Below are positions 1-7,945 of a stretch of DNA of 15,117 nt, in pieces. Position 1 is the stretch's first letter, and every line of letters begins with the position of its first letter. Below the pieces are notes generated by a model. The model ran no database searches, was not told the origin of the DNA, and saw nothing but the letters and a program-made list of their open reading frames with translations. Source of the DNA: Bacteroidales bacterium (GTDB lineage: Bacteria > Bacteroidota > Bacteroidia > Bacteroidales > VadinHA17); contig PMEC01000049.1 of assembly GCA_003155705.1 (NCBI GenBank), positions 7,549 through 22,665 on the forward strand, in the 5' to 3' direction. The position numbers and the translations under genes were made by a program.

Positions 1-813
1 GGAAAAGACCTTATCAGTGTTGAGGACAGAAAAGACGCTGTCAAAGTGAGAATTGGAAACAGGGGCTTAAATATTCTCGAGTCGCTTGAAGGACCAAAAG
101 TTGCTTTTGAAAAATATATTGGAAACAATAATTCATATGAATCTGATGATAATGACCAGGACGACAAGAAGGCCAGAAGAAGATCTCATTTCAAAGGGCA
201 CTGGTCAGGAATTGAGTTCGGATTTAACAATTATGTGACTTCTGACCGTAGCATGGTATTGCCTTCCGGCATTAATTACATGAATCTTCAGTCAAGTATC
301 TCCAATAATTTTAATATCAATTTTTCACAGCTTAGTCTTGGCTTTACCAGACATTTTGGAATTGTGACTGGACTTGGAATTAACTGGAATAACTACAAGT
401 TTGACGGAAATAATAATATCCAAAAAGGGAATGATGGGATTATTGAAGTACTTAATCCTGGGTTTGATCTTAAAAAATCAAAACTTGCAACAATTTATCT
501 CACACTTCCTGTAATGCTCGAGATACAAATACCTGCAGATTATCATCATATTAACCTTGCGGGTGGATTTATCGGGGCAATAAAACTTGGATCCCATACT
601 AAAATGGTATATAAGGATGGAAATGATGTCAAATCATATGGTGACTTTAACTTGAATATGCTCAGATATGGAGCAACGGTCCGGGTCGGATATCAGAATT
701 TCCAGATCTATGGAACTTATTATAAAACACCATTATTTAAAACCGGCTTAGGGCCGGGGGGTTATGATCTTTATCCTTTTGAAATAGGTTTTGCTCTGAC
801 TTTTAATGGTTAA
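1..813 (+). CDS. Outer-membrane beta-barrel protein, PorT-like (5' end missing)
   Basis: The reading frame is open from the first base, so the gene starts upstream of the window. A GTG at 46 lies in frame but is not needed as a start, because the sequence before it (GKDLISVEDRKDAVKV) reads as normal protein. The visible 270 residues begin with a short segment containing GLNILESLEGPKVAFEKY. A charged linker (SDDNDQDDKKARRR) follows, then alternating hydrophobic and aromatic strands from about residue 66 to the end, as expected for a small outer-membrane barrel. The arrangement matches Bacteroidota proteins of the outer-membrane beta-barrel (PorT/OMP_b-brl) group. Any role beyond a surface barrel is unknown. 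The signal peptide would lie in the missing part. The gene is followed directly by an intrinsic terminator, so it ends its transcription unit. The family call is from recognition of pattern and spacing only. Confidence 0.72.
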   Translation, partial: GKDLISVEDRKDAVKVRIGNRGLNILESLEGPKVAFEKYIGNNNSYESDDNDQDDKKARRRSHFKGHWSGIEFGFNNYVTSDRSMVLPSGINYMNLQSSISNNFNINFSQLSLGFTRHFGIVTGLGINWNNYKFDGNNNIQKGNDGIIEVLNPGFDLKKSKLATIYLTLPVMLEIQIPADYHHINLAGGFIGAIKLGSHTKMVYKDGNDVKSYGDFNLNMLRYGATVRVGYQNFQIYGTYYKTPLFKTGLGPGGYDLYPFEIGFALTFNG

Positions 814-836
814 TTGAATTCTAATAAACAACTCAT

Positions 837-866
837 AGGAGGGCGTTTCAAATGTCCTCTTTTTTT
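837..866 (+). terminator. Intrinsic terminator after the outer-membrane barrel gene
   Basis: A hairpin pairs 837-847 with 851-861 around a three-base loop (848-850). The core is GGAGGGC against GTCCTCT and includes G-T wobbles at 843/855 and 845/853. It runs straight into a T tract (860-866). The position 24 bases after the barrel stop codon fits a Rho-independent terminator for that gene. Confidence 0.8.
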
Positions 867-893
867 ATATTTTTTTCTTTCCAATGACTGCCG

Positions 894-901
894 TATATTT
901 G
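894..901 (+). promoter_or_regulatory. Bacteroidota -7 promoter box before the E1-like gene
   Basis: TATATTTG matches the Bacteroidota -7 consensus TAnnTTTG exactly and is followed by CAT. It lies 22 bases upstream of the ATG at 924 and just after a terminator, where a promoter is expected. No clear TTG -33 element was found; the region at the expected distance is T-rich. The same TATnTTTGCAT word recurs at 5523. Confidence 0.5.
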
Positions 902-923
902 CATATATCAGAGAACTACATCA

Positions 924-1700
924 ATGGAATCCGGCATCTTATCCCCAAGAGAGATCAGACGATACAGTAAACAGATAATGCTTTCTGAAATTGGACTGGA
1001 AGGTCAGGAAAAACTTAAAAAAGCCAAAATCCTGGTCGTCGGGGCAGGCGGTCTTGGTTGTCCTGTTCTTCAGTATCTTACTGCAGCAGGTATAGGGAAA
1101 ATCGGGATAGTGGAATTCGATAAAGTAGATGAATCAAATCTCCAGCGACAGGTTCTGTATGGTTCTCTCGATGTTGGAAAACTAAAAGCAATTATTGCAA
1201 AAAACTGGCTTGAGAATTTAAATTCACTGGTTGACTTTGAAATTTTCAATTTAAAACTGACTGCCGCTAATGCTATTGGGATAATCCGAAAATTTGATAT
1301 TGTCGTTGATGCAACTGACAACTATGAGACACGGTACATTATTAATGATGCCTGTGTAATCCTTCATAAGTCGATGGTTCATGGTGCTATTTTTAAGTAC
1401 GAAGGTCAGGTCTCTGTTTTCAATTTTAATAATGGCCCTACATACAGATGTTTCAACCCTCATGAAAAAACAGATGATTATAAGAACCCGCGACCTGAAG
1501 ATGTCGGGCTAATGGGAGTTTTGCCGGGAATTACCGGAACTATAATGGCAAATGAGGTAATAAAAATCATTACAGGTGCCGGGAATGTTCTAAGCGGGAA
1601 ATTATTGATATTTAATATGCTTAATTACGATTTCCATACAATCAACATTGATAATATTCCGGAAAATCACAATATCAGTGAATTAATAACGGATTATTAA
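924..1700 (+). CDS. ThiF/MoeB/HesA-family E1-like adenylyltransferase, cysteine-poor
   Basis: This 258-residue protein belongs to the E1-like family that adenylates the C-terminus of sulfur-carrier proteins (ThiS, MoaD) in thiamine or molybdopterin synthesis. The N-terminal helix motif RRYSKQIMLSEIG is typical. The nucleotide-binding loop GAGGLGCP is at 40-47. The arginine region SNLQRQ spans 71-76, and the ATP/Mg aspartate is D132 in DATDNYETR. The Rossmann-like core is complete, and the length fits ThiF or MoeB without a rhodanese domain. Two features are unusual. The zinc motif CxxC is T173-Y-R-C176, and the second CxxC near the C-terminus is absent. The usual SCAEAG segment reads RPEDVG, with P191 at the cysteine position. 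Only C46, C144 and C176 remain. Whether it serves ThiS, MoaD or another partner cannot be told, since no partner gene is in view. It leads a co-directional run, 25 bp before the AsmA-like gene. Confidence 0.85.
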   Translation: MESGILSPREIRRYSKQIMLSEIGLEGQEKLKKAKILVVGAGGLGCPVLQYLTAAGIGKIGIVEFDKVDESNLQRQVLYGSLDVGKLKAIIAKNWLENLNSLVDFEIFNLKLTAANAIGIIRKFDIVVDATDNYETRYIINDACVILHKSMVHGAIFKYEGQVSVFNFNNGPTYRCFNPHEKTDDYKNPRPEDVGLMGVLPGITGTIMANEVIKIITGAGNVLSGKLLIFNMLNYDFHTINIDNIPENHNISELITDY

Positions 1701-1725
1701 AATCTCATTTCTGTTTTTAACAATC

Positions 1726-4350
1726 ATGAAATTGAGCCTTAAAATACTTAAATGGTTTGCAATCGGAGTTACTCTTATCCTGATTCTGTTGTTTTGTATT
1801 TCCATTTTTCTTCAGAATGACGTGGTAAATATTTTCATTAAATCAATAAATAAAAACATCTCAACAAAAATAAAGGTCGGGGCCGGCAGTTTTTCTCTTA
1901 TAAGTAAATTCCCCAAAGCTACAATAAGACTGGAAGATGTGCTTGTTCATTCTTCTGCCAGGTTTGACCGTACCCAGTTTAAAGGGATGAATCTTGATAC
2001 TCTTCTTTATGCAAAATCCATGTCACTTGAATTTAAAATGACCGATCTAATTAAGGGTATATATAATATTGAAAGTGTAAGTATCACTAGCGGAATTTTG
2101 AATCTTTATTCAGATAGCACTGGAATGATTAATTATGAGATTTCATATGACAGTATTCCATCTTCGGAAAAAGAGCTTGTAATTAATCTGGAAAGAATTA
2201 ATGTTTCGAATCTCAATACAACTTATATTAATATCGCTACCAGTTTGAATATTAAGGGCTTATTTAAAACCGGCAGATTTAAAAGCAGAATTGCCGGAAA
2301 TAATATTGACTTCATTGCAAACTCCTCCCTGCAGCTATCTCACGTGGAAGTTTTCCCCTTATCTCTGAAAACCAGTACTGCTGCTACTATTGATCTTAAC
2401 CTTCATAAATCTGATAGTGGCATTTTCATCAGAAAAGGTACGCTTAAAATTGAAAGCTTTAATTTCGGAATCTCAGGATTTATATCTGGAACGGATAACA
2501 TTGATTTAAAAATAACCGGAAGTAATATTGATATTTCAAAAATAAAAAAATTTCTGCCGTCAAAATATCTTCATAATTGGGTGGAATACGATCCGGCAGG
2601 AATCCTGAGACTTAATTGCGGATTAAAAGGTGTTTTTAATCGAAAAAATAATCCTGATATTTTAATTGACTTTTCAATAGACAAGGGACATATTTTTAAT
2701 AAAAAATCTAATATTAAACTGGACAGGCTTTCATTGACAGGAAGCTTTAATAATGGTAAGCTTAAAGGTCCGGAAACCAGTGTTTTATTAATTAAAAAGG
2801 CAAATGTCTCTCTTGGATCAGCAGATTATTCCTGTTCATTGACAATAGAAAATTTTAAATACCCTGAAATTGATTTCATTTTTTCAGGTGAACTTTTCCC
2901 TTCTGAGCTGACAGAATTTTTTAATATCAAAAGAGTTTCATGGTCAAAGGGATCGGTAAAGCTTAATTTAAAACTTTCCGGGAATCTGCCCTTAAAAGAA
3001 AAATATTTCCTTAACGATTTTATGAGGCTGAATCCTGAAGCAGATTTGCAGTTCAACTCAATGGGAATCGGATTTAATAATAATAAACTTGTGGTTAATG
3101 ATATCAATGGAAATATATTTATTACCAAACACTTACGGGCGAATAATCTATCCTTTTCCTATAAGGGTCAAAAGGTAAAAATAGATGGGGAATTCACCAA
3201 TCTTCCAGCCTGGATTGCAGGTCAGCCCGTTTATATAAAGGCTGTTGCCGATCTTTCAATCGATAATTTAATGCCTTCCTCCTTCCTGCCGGATTCTTCA
3301 ACTGTTTCTGCGAAACAAACATCCTTTAAACTTCCTGATGGTGTTGAACTTGACATTAAACTAAGTATTGATAATCTGAACTATAAGAAGTTTTCTGCTA
3401 CTAACATAAAAGGAAATCTTATTTACAAACCGGGCTTATTCAGTTTTAAATCGTTTACGCTTAACTCACTGGATGGCTATATTTCAGGAGATTATTTACT
3501 CGCCGGGGGAACCGGAAAGTCCTTTATATCCCAGGGAAATTTTACACTTGCCGGAATCGACATAAATAAAGCATTCATCACATTTAATAATTTCGATCAG
3601 GATTTTGTATTGGCTGAAAACCTTGCAGGATCTCTGTCCGGATCCCTGTCTCTTATTATACCTCAGGATTCGTTGCTTAATCCCCGGTTTAGTACAATCA
3701 CCGCAGAAGGTAAATATACTATTACGAACGGGGCCTTAATAAACTTTGAACCTATAAAAAGTCTTTCCCGTTTCATCGAACTTTCTGAACTTGAAAACAT
3801 TACATTTTCGAAACTTGAAAATGATTTTTATATAAGAAATAATTATATTGCTATTCCCCAGATGGATATAAGATCTTCCGCAGCTGATTTTACAGTAAGC
3901 GGGAAACATGATTTTGACAATAATTATGAATATCACGTAAAAACATACTTGTCTGAACTCCTCAGTAAAAAAGTCAAAAAAAACAAGAAGAATTCTACTG
4001 AATTTGGTGCGGTTGAGGATGATGGGCTTGGCCGGACATCTATTTTTTTAAAAATTACCGGGAAAGGTGATGATGTTAAAGTTGGATATGATATGAAAGC
4101 TGCAAGAGGGAATATCAAACAAAGTCTTAAAACAGAAAAGGAGAACCTGAAAAGTATTTTTAATAAGGAATATGGATGGTTCAGTAAAGATTCGACAATA
4201 AAACAAGAGGCAGCTCCCAGACCAAAATTCAGAATTGAATGGGACGAAACGGACACTATCAAAACCCGGGCAGATACTTCGACCGTAAAAAAAGAACATG
4301 GAATAAACCGTATCTTTAAAAAGAAAAAAGGACCGGAACTTCAATTTTAA
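1726..4350 (+). CDS. AsmA-like envelope protein
   Basis: The 874-residue protein starts with a membrane anchor (about residues 10-31: FAIGVTLILILLFCISIF). A QNDVVNIFIKSINKNI segment follows, then a conserved-looking region with amphipathic beta strands (KIKVGAGSFSLISKFPKATIRLEDV). This is the usual opening of Bacteroidota AsmA-family proteins. The long middle is repetitive beta-rich sequence, as in the bridge-like AsmA/TamB group. The C-terminal AsmA signature begins near residue 668 (NGALINFEPIKSLSRF) and continues through LENITFSKLENDFYIRNN. The end is lysine-rich and polar (from about residue 748). AsmA-like proteins sit in the inner membrane with the bulk in the periplasm and are linked to lipid transport and outer-membrane homeostasis; that role is inferred here. 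The start is the ATG just ahead of the anchor; no Shine-Dalgarno is seen. The gene ends 7 bp before a histidine kinase, suggesting co-transcription. Confidence 0.8.
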   Translation: MKLSLKILKWFAIGVTLILILLFCISIFLQNDVVNIFIKSINKNISTKIKVGAGSFSLISKFPKATIRLEDVLVHSSARFDRTQFKGMNLDTLLYAKSMSLEFKMTDLIKGIYNIESVSITSGILNLYSDSTGMINYEISYDSIPSSEKELVINLERINVSNLNTTYINIATSLNIKGLFKTGRFKSRIAGNNIDFIANSSLQLSHVEVFPLSLKTSTAATIDLNLHKSDSGIFIRKGTLKIESFNFGISGFISGTDNIDLKITGSNIDISKIKKFLPSKYLHNWVEYDPAGILRLNCGLKGVFNRKNNPDILIDFSIDKGHIFNKKSNIKLDRLSLTGSFNNGKLKGPETSVLLIKKANVSLGSADYSCSLTIENFKYPEIDFIFSGELFPSELTEFFNIKRVSWSKGSVKLNLKLSGNLPLKEKYFLNDFMRLNPEADLQFNSMGIGFNNNKLVVNDINGNIFITKHLRANNLSFSYKGQKVKIDGEFTNLPAWIAGQPVYIKAVADLSIDNLMPSSFLPDSSTVSAKQTSFKLPDGVELDIKLSIDNLNYKKFSATNIKGNLIYKPGLFSFKSFTLNSLDGYISGDYLLAGGTGKSFISQGNFTLAGIDINKAFITFNNFDQDFVLAENLAGSLSGSLSLIIPQDSLLNPRFSTITAEGKYTITNGALINFEPIKSLSRFIELSELENITFSKLENDFYIRNNYIAIPQMDIRSSAADFTVSGKHDFDNNYEYHVKTYLSELLSKKVKKNKKNSTEFGAVEDDGLGRTSIFLKITGKGDDVKVGYDMKAARGNIKQSLKTEKENLKSIFNKEYGWFSKDSTIKQEAAPRPKFRIEWDETDTIKTRADTSTVKKEHGINRIFKKKKGPELQF

Positions 4351-4357
4351 AGACGAA

Positions 4358-5518
4358 GTGAACATTTATTACCGAAATACAATATGGAAACTTGCACTAC
4401 TTGTTTTTGCAGTGATTATCGGCCTTTCTTCATTGTTGTATACAGAAAATCTTGTTAAAAGGCTTAAGACTGAGGAGAGAAAAAAAGTAGAATTATGGGC
4501 AGAAGCAACAAGACTATTGATAAACAGTTCCGATTCAAGTGAATACCTTCCTTTTCTCTCTTCAATAAATGAAAATAATAGTACAATTCCAGTCATTCTG
4601 ACGGACGGGGCAGACAATATTATTTCTGCAAGAAATTTTGATCCTGAAAAAATAAAAGATATTAGTTTTCTGCAAACGGAGCTTGCCAGGATTAAAGGAA
4701 AGATCTCTCCGATAATTATAGATATTGGTGCCGGCCAAATCAATCGGATTTATTACAGGGAAAGCATAATACTCAGAAAATTAACTTATTATCCTTATGT
4801 TCAGCTAAGCGTAATTGTCTTGTTTATCCTTGTTTCATATATGGCTTTCAGTTCTTCAAGAAAAGCTGAACAGAATCAGGTGTGGGTTGGAATGTCAAAA
4901 GAAACTGCACATCAGCTTGGAACTCCGACATCATCTCTTGCCGGCTGGATTGAGATACTACAACTTAAATATCCTGAAATTACAATAACAGAAGAACTTT
5001 CCAGGGACCTTTCCCGTTTGGAAAAAGTGGCTGAGAGATTCTCAAAAATTGGTTCACGCCCTGATCTGGCACTAGAAAATATTATAACAGTCATAAACCA
5101 GACTATAGATTATCTCAGGTCCAGAACATCCTCAAAAGTTGTAATAAAGATAGATTCGGGCAATTTGAACGAAGTGTTAATCCCCATTAATTCAGCACTT
5201 TTCAGCTGGGTAATAGAAAATGTCTGTAAAAATGCGATCGATGCAATCACAGGGGAAGGTGAGATCAATATTCGTATTTCAGAAAATGACCAGGCATCAT
5301 TAATTGATATCAGTGACAATGGAAAAGGCATTCCTAAATCTGCTTATAAAAGGATATTCAAACCCGGATATACTACAAAAAAAACCGGCTGGGGATTGGG
5401 ATTATCGCTTGCGAAAAGAATTATCGAAGAATACCACGATGGTAAGATTTTTGTCAGAAATTCTGAAATCGGCAAGGGCTCAAGCATCAGAATTGTAATG
5501 AATAAGCGGATCAGCTAA
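4358..5518 (+). CDS. Membrane sensor histidine kinase (no HAMP, no receiver)
   Basis: This is a 386-residue sensor kinase that should autophosphorylate and pass phosphate to an unknown response regulator. Transmembrane segments lie at about 9-27 and 147-165 and flank a roughly 120-residue extracytoplasmic sensor with no recognised fold. The catalytic part has H185 in the H box (KETAHQLGTPTSSLAGW), the N box ENVCKNAIDAI (287-297), the G1 box DISDNGKGIP (317-326), the F box KRIFKPGYTTK (331-341) and the G2 box GWGLGLSLAK (344-353). All key residues are present. The HQLGTP form of the H box is common in Bacteroidota kinases. There is no HAMP or PAS domain. The start is a GTG 7 bp after the AsmA-like stop, chosen because it places the first membrane helix near the N-terminus; no ATG lies nearby in frame. 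No cognate response regulator is encoded in the window. Confidence 0.85.
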   Translation: MNIYYRNTIWKLALLVFAVIIGLSSLLYTENLVKRLKTEERKKVELWAEATRLLINSSDSSEYLPFLSSINENNSTIPVILTDGADNIISARNFDPEKIKDISFLQTELARIKGKISPIIIDIGAGQINRIYYRESIILRKLTYYPYVQLSVIVLFILVSYMAFSSSRKAEQNQVWVGMSKETAHQLGTPTSSLAGWIEILQLKYPEITITEELSRDLSRLEKVAERFSKIGSRPDLALENIITVINQTIDYLRSRTSSKVVIKIDSGNLNEVLIPINSALFSWVIENVCKNAIDAITGEGEINIRISENDQASLIDISDNGKGIPKSAYKRIFKPGYTTKKTGWGLGLSLAKRIIEEYHDGKIFVRNSEIGKGSSIRIVMNKRIS

Positions 5519-5522
5519 TTAC

Positions 5523-5530
5523 TATCTTTG
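5523..5530 (+). promoter_or_regulatory. Bacteroidota -7 promoter box before the U32 gene
   Basis: TATCTTTG is an exact TAnnTTTG match and is followed by CAT, like the box at 894. It lies 19 bases before the ATG at 5550, in the 31-bp gap after the kinase gene. A TTG at 5493-5495 is too far away (27 bp) to be a convincing -33 element, so support rests on the -7 box and the position. Confidence 0.45.
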
Positions 5531-5549
5531 CATCTCAAGTTTTCACCTG

Positions 5550-6815
5550 ATGAACCGAAAAGAGATTGAAATAATGGCTCCTGCAGGGTCGTATGAATGC
5601 CTGATGGCTGCAATTCAGGGGGGCGCCGATTCTGTCTATTTCGGAGTCGGGCAGTTGAACATGAGAGCTGCCTCATCAAATAATTTCACTTTAAAAGATC
5701 TTAAAAATATCGCTTTAATCTGCAGGGAAAATAAAATAAAAAGCTATCTCACAGTAAATGTGATAGTTTACGATAATGAGGTTCAACAGATGAAGGAGAT
5801 AGTTGAAGCTGCAGCAGAAAGCGGAATATCTGCCGTTATTGCTTCCGATCAGTCTGTTATAAATCATGCATTCTCTTCAGGGCTTGAGGTTCATCTTTCT
5901 ACCCAACTGAATATTACTAATGTTGAAGCAATCAGGTTTTATTCACAATGGGCTGACGTTGCAGTACTTGCCAGAGAATTAAATCTTGATCAGGTCAGAT
6001 ACATTTATGATGCTATCCGGCTAAACAATATCAGAGGGCCTAATGGAGAATTGATGAAAATTGAGATGTTTGCTCATGGAGCGTTGTGCATGGCGATATC
6101 CGGAAAATGTTATTTGAGCCTTCACGAAAATAACAGATCAGCGAACCGGGGAGCCTGTTACCAGACCTGCCGGAAATCATATGTAGTAACAGAAAAAGAG
6201 ACCGGGTATGAGCTTGAGATAGATAATGATTACATTATGTCACCCAAGGACTTATGTACGATTGGATTTCTTGATAAGATTATTGATGCAGGAGCTCGGG
6301 TTTTGAAAATTGAAGGGAGGGCCAGGTCTGCAGAATATGTCAAAGTTGTATCCTCTTGTTATGATGAAGCCATTAAATCTATTGTTGCAGACAGCTATAC
6401 TCCTGAAAAAATCGGACTTTGGACAGCAAGATTATCCACTGTATTTAACCGGGGCTTCTGGGATGGATATTATCTGGGACAAAAAATGGGTGAATGGACA
6501 AACAGCTACGGCTCCAGCGCCGCAAAAAGAAAAGTCTACGTTGGCAAGATTACAAACTACTTCACAAAAATAAATGTGGCTGAGATTAAACTTGAATCCG
6601 GAAACTTAAATAAAGGCGACACCTTGCTGATAATCGGGCCAACAACCGGCGTCATAGAATACACAGTGGAAGAAATTCGGGTAGATCTCAGGGTAACTGA
6701 AAAAGCAAAAAAAGGCGAATTCTGCTCAATCAAAATTACAGATTTCCTCAGGCGATCTGATAAGGTTTACAGATGGGCAGATGCAGAGAGGACAAAAGAA
6801 AAATCGCAATCTTAA
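5550..6815 (+). CDS. trhP: U32-family protein, TrhP (YegQ)-type tRNA hydroxylase
   Basis: The 421-residue protein has the U32 signature at 171-190: IEMFAHGALC followed by MAISGKCYLS. The N-terminus IMAPAGSYECLMAAIQGGADSVYFG is a typical U32 TIM-barrel opening. Conserved cysteines are C180, C187, C203 and C207 (GACYQTC), with C236 in SPKDLC. The KIEGRARSAEYV motif is at 253-264. A C-terminal small beta domain spans about 328-400 (VGKITNYFTKINVAEIKLE ... NKGDTLLIIGP). Family members annotated as collagenase-like peptidases include TrhP, which hydroxylates tRNA wobble uridine (ho5U34) in E. coli and B. subtilis with prephenate-derived chemistry. The length and the SPKDLC segment favour TrhP over the longer RlhA type. 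The assignment to TrhP is by architecture, so the exact substrate is inferred. The gene converges with mnmH and shares stop bases with it. Confidence 0.82.
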   Translation: MNRKEIEIMAPAGSYECLMAAIQGGADSVYFGVGQLNMRAASSNNFTLKDLKNIALICRENKIKSYLTVNVIVYDNEVQQMKEIVEAAAESGISAVIASDQSVINHAFSSGLEVHLSTQLNITNVEAIRFYSQWADVAVLARELNLDQVRYIYDAIRLNNIRGPNGELMKIEMFAHGALCMAISGKCYLSLHENNRSANRGACYQTCRKSYVVTEKETGYELEIDNDYIMSPKDLCTIGFLDKIIDAGARVLKIEGRARSAEYVKVVSSCYDEAIKSIVADSYTPEKIGLWTARLSTVFNRGFWDGYYLGQKMGEWTNSYGSSAAKRKVYVGKITNYFTKINVAEIKLESGNLNKGDTLLIIGPTTGVIEYTVEEIRVDLRVTEKAKKGEFCSIKITDFLRRSDKVYRWADAERTKEKSQS

Positions 6816-7849
6816 GAGAATACCTTCTCTGCAACTTTAAGAATTTTTAAAACATTGACTTCAGTTTCATCGGTCTCTGTTTGAATATATTGTATCTGAT
6901 CTTCCTTTCTCCCTTTCAAATTGTACATATATGTTTTATCATAATAATTCAGTGTTATTTCTATTGCTCTTGAGAAGTTATCTGCTTCCAATTCAGTTAT
7001 TGCTTCTTTAGTATTATCCCCGCCAAGTCGCTTTGAAATCTTTTTGATTGATGAAATCAGTTCTTCTTTGGGGAAAGCTGAATATTCTTTTATCAATCGC
7101 GGCATTCTTGTCTGAACAGACATTATAATCGCAATTACCGGAGATTCATGAAGTCTTATGTAGAACTGGTCCGGCATAAAAACAGTTCCGATATTTTTAC
7201 TTTCATCTTCAAACCAGATAAATTTATTTTTATCGGTTTTTTCTATTTCGTGAAATAGCAGATTGGCAAAATGTTCTGAGGTTGGCTGATCCGGTTGTCC
7301 AAGAGATCCGAATGCAGAACCCTTGTGGCATGCAATAGCCTCCAGATCAATTACCTGATGACCCATATTCTTTATTTTTTTCAGAATCTCTGTTTTCCCA
7401 CTCCCGGTTAATCCACTGAGAACAATATATTTGTGTTTTTCTGAGAGTTTTTCGAGTACATGTTGCCTGTAAGATTTATAGCCTCCATCAAGAATCCGGG
7501 TGTCAATATCTCCCAGAGAGAACAGCCAGGCCATAGCTTCGGATCTCATCCCGCCCCTCCAGCAATGGACAAGGAGTTTATTTTCTTTTGCCAGTTTCAG
7601 GGCTTCATCAAGTTTCAGGTACATTGAAGGGCCTGTCAGTTGAAGTCCTTTCAGGATGGCTTCTCTCCGCCCCTCTTTTTTATATTTAATTCCGACAGCT
7701 TCCCTTTCCTGGTCATTAAAAAGCGGAATGTTATTTGCGCCTGGAATATGTCCTTTTCTGAACTCTGAAGGAGATCTTACATCAACAACCGGGATAGATG
7801 CAGCCATGGTCAGAAAGTCTGATATAATCAGCTTATTATAAGGATCCAT
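6812..7849 (-). CDS. mnmH: tRNA 2-selenouridine synthase MnmH (SelU)
   Basis: The 345-residue protein has the two-domain layout of MnmH. An N-terminal rhodanese domain carries the active-site cysteine C96 in HCWRGGMRS, preceded by VVDVRSPSEFRKGHIPGA and by the family block LFNDQEREAVGIKYKKEG. A C-terminal P-loop domain has GLTGSGKT at 146-153, the HKGSAFGSLG block (175-184) and WFEDES (212-217). Length is close to the roughly 360 residues of E. coli. The enzyme first geranylates the 2-thiouridine at wobble position 34 of certain tRNAs and then exchanges it to 2-selenouridine using selenophosphate. No selD is in this window. The ATG at 7849 sits at the normal distance ahead of the rhodanese fold; no strong ribosome site is seen. 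It is 96 bp downstream of the hybrid kinase with no obvious promoter box between, so read-through is possible. Its last codons overlap the U32 stop. Confidence 0.92.
   Translation of the reverse strand: MDPYNKLIISDFLTMAASIPVVDVRSPSEFRKGHIPGANNIPLFNDQEREAVGIKYKKEGRREAILKGLQLTGPSMYLKLDEALKLAKENKLLVHCWRGGMRSEAMAWLFSLGDIDTRILDGGYKSYRQHVLEKLSEKHKYIVLSGLTGSGKTEILKKIKNMGHQVIDLEAIACHKGSAFGSLGQPDQPTSEHFANLLFHEIEKTDKNKFIWFEDESKNIGTVFMPDQFYIRLHESPVIAIIMSVQTRMPRLIKEYSAFPKEELISSIKKISKRLGGDNTKEAITELEADNFSRAIEITLNYYDKTYMYNLKGRKEDQIQYIQTETDETEVNVLKILKVAEKVFS
6815..6830. terminator. Possible bidirectional terminator hairpin at the convergent gene ends
   Basis: AGAGAA at 6815-6820 and TTCTCT at 6825-6830 form a perfect 6-bp hairpin around TACC. 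It lies immediately after the U32 stop and inside the last codons of mnmH. T tracts are weak on both sides (ACTTT on plus, GATTTTT eight bases away on minus). It may help termination from either direction, but the call is tentative. Confidence 0.33.
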
Positions 7850-7945
7850 ATCTTACCTGGTTTTTGCCGGAATTGCTTTCATCTCTGTAATGAACTGTTA
7901 ACTGCAGGTGCTGAAGGATATCCGGAAAGCCAATTTTAATGAAGG

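Noticed and set aside
46..813. GTG at 46 as the start of the first gene
   Set aside because: The frame is open back to base 1 and the upstream residues fit the protein, so the gene is cut by the window edge rather than starting at 46.
3933..4365. Minus-strand ORFs of about 105-109 codons opposite the AsmA-like gene
   Set aside because: The plus-strand frame shows the AsmA signature and the minus products look like low-complexity Phe/Ser-rich shadows.
5304..5498. 64-codon plus-strand ORF inside the histidine kinase gene
   Set aside because: It runs in another frame through the G1-G2 boxes of a clearly real kinase; it is a shadow.
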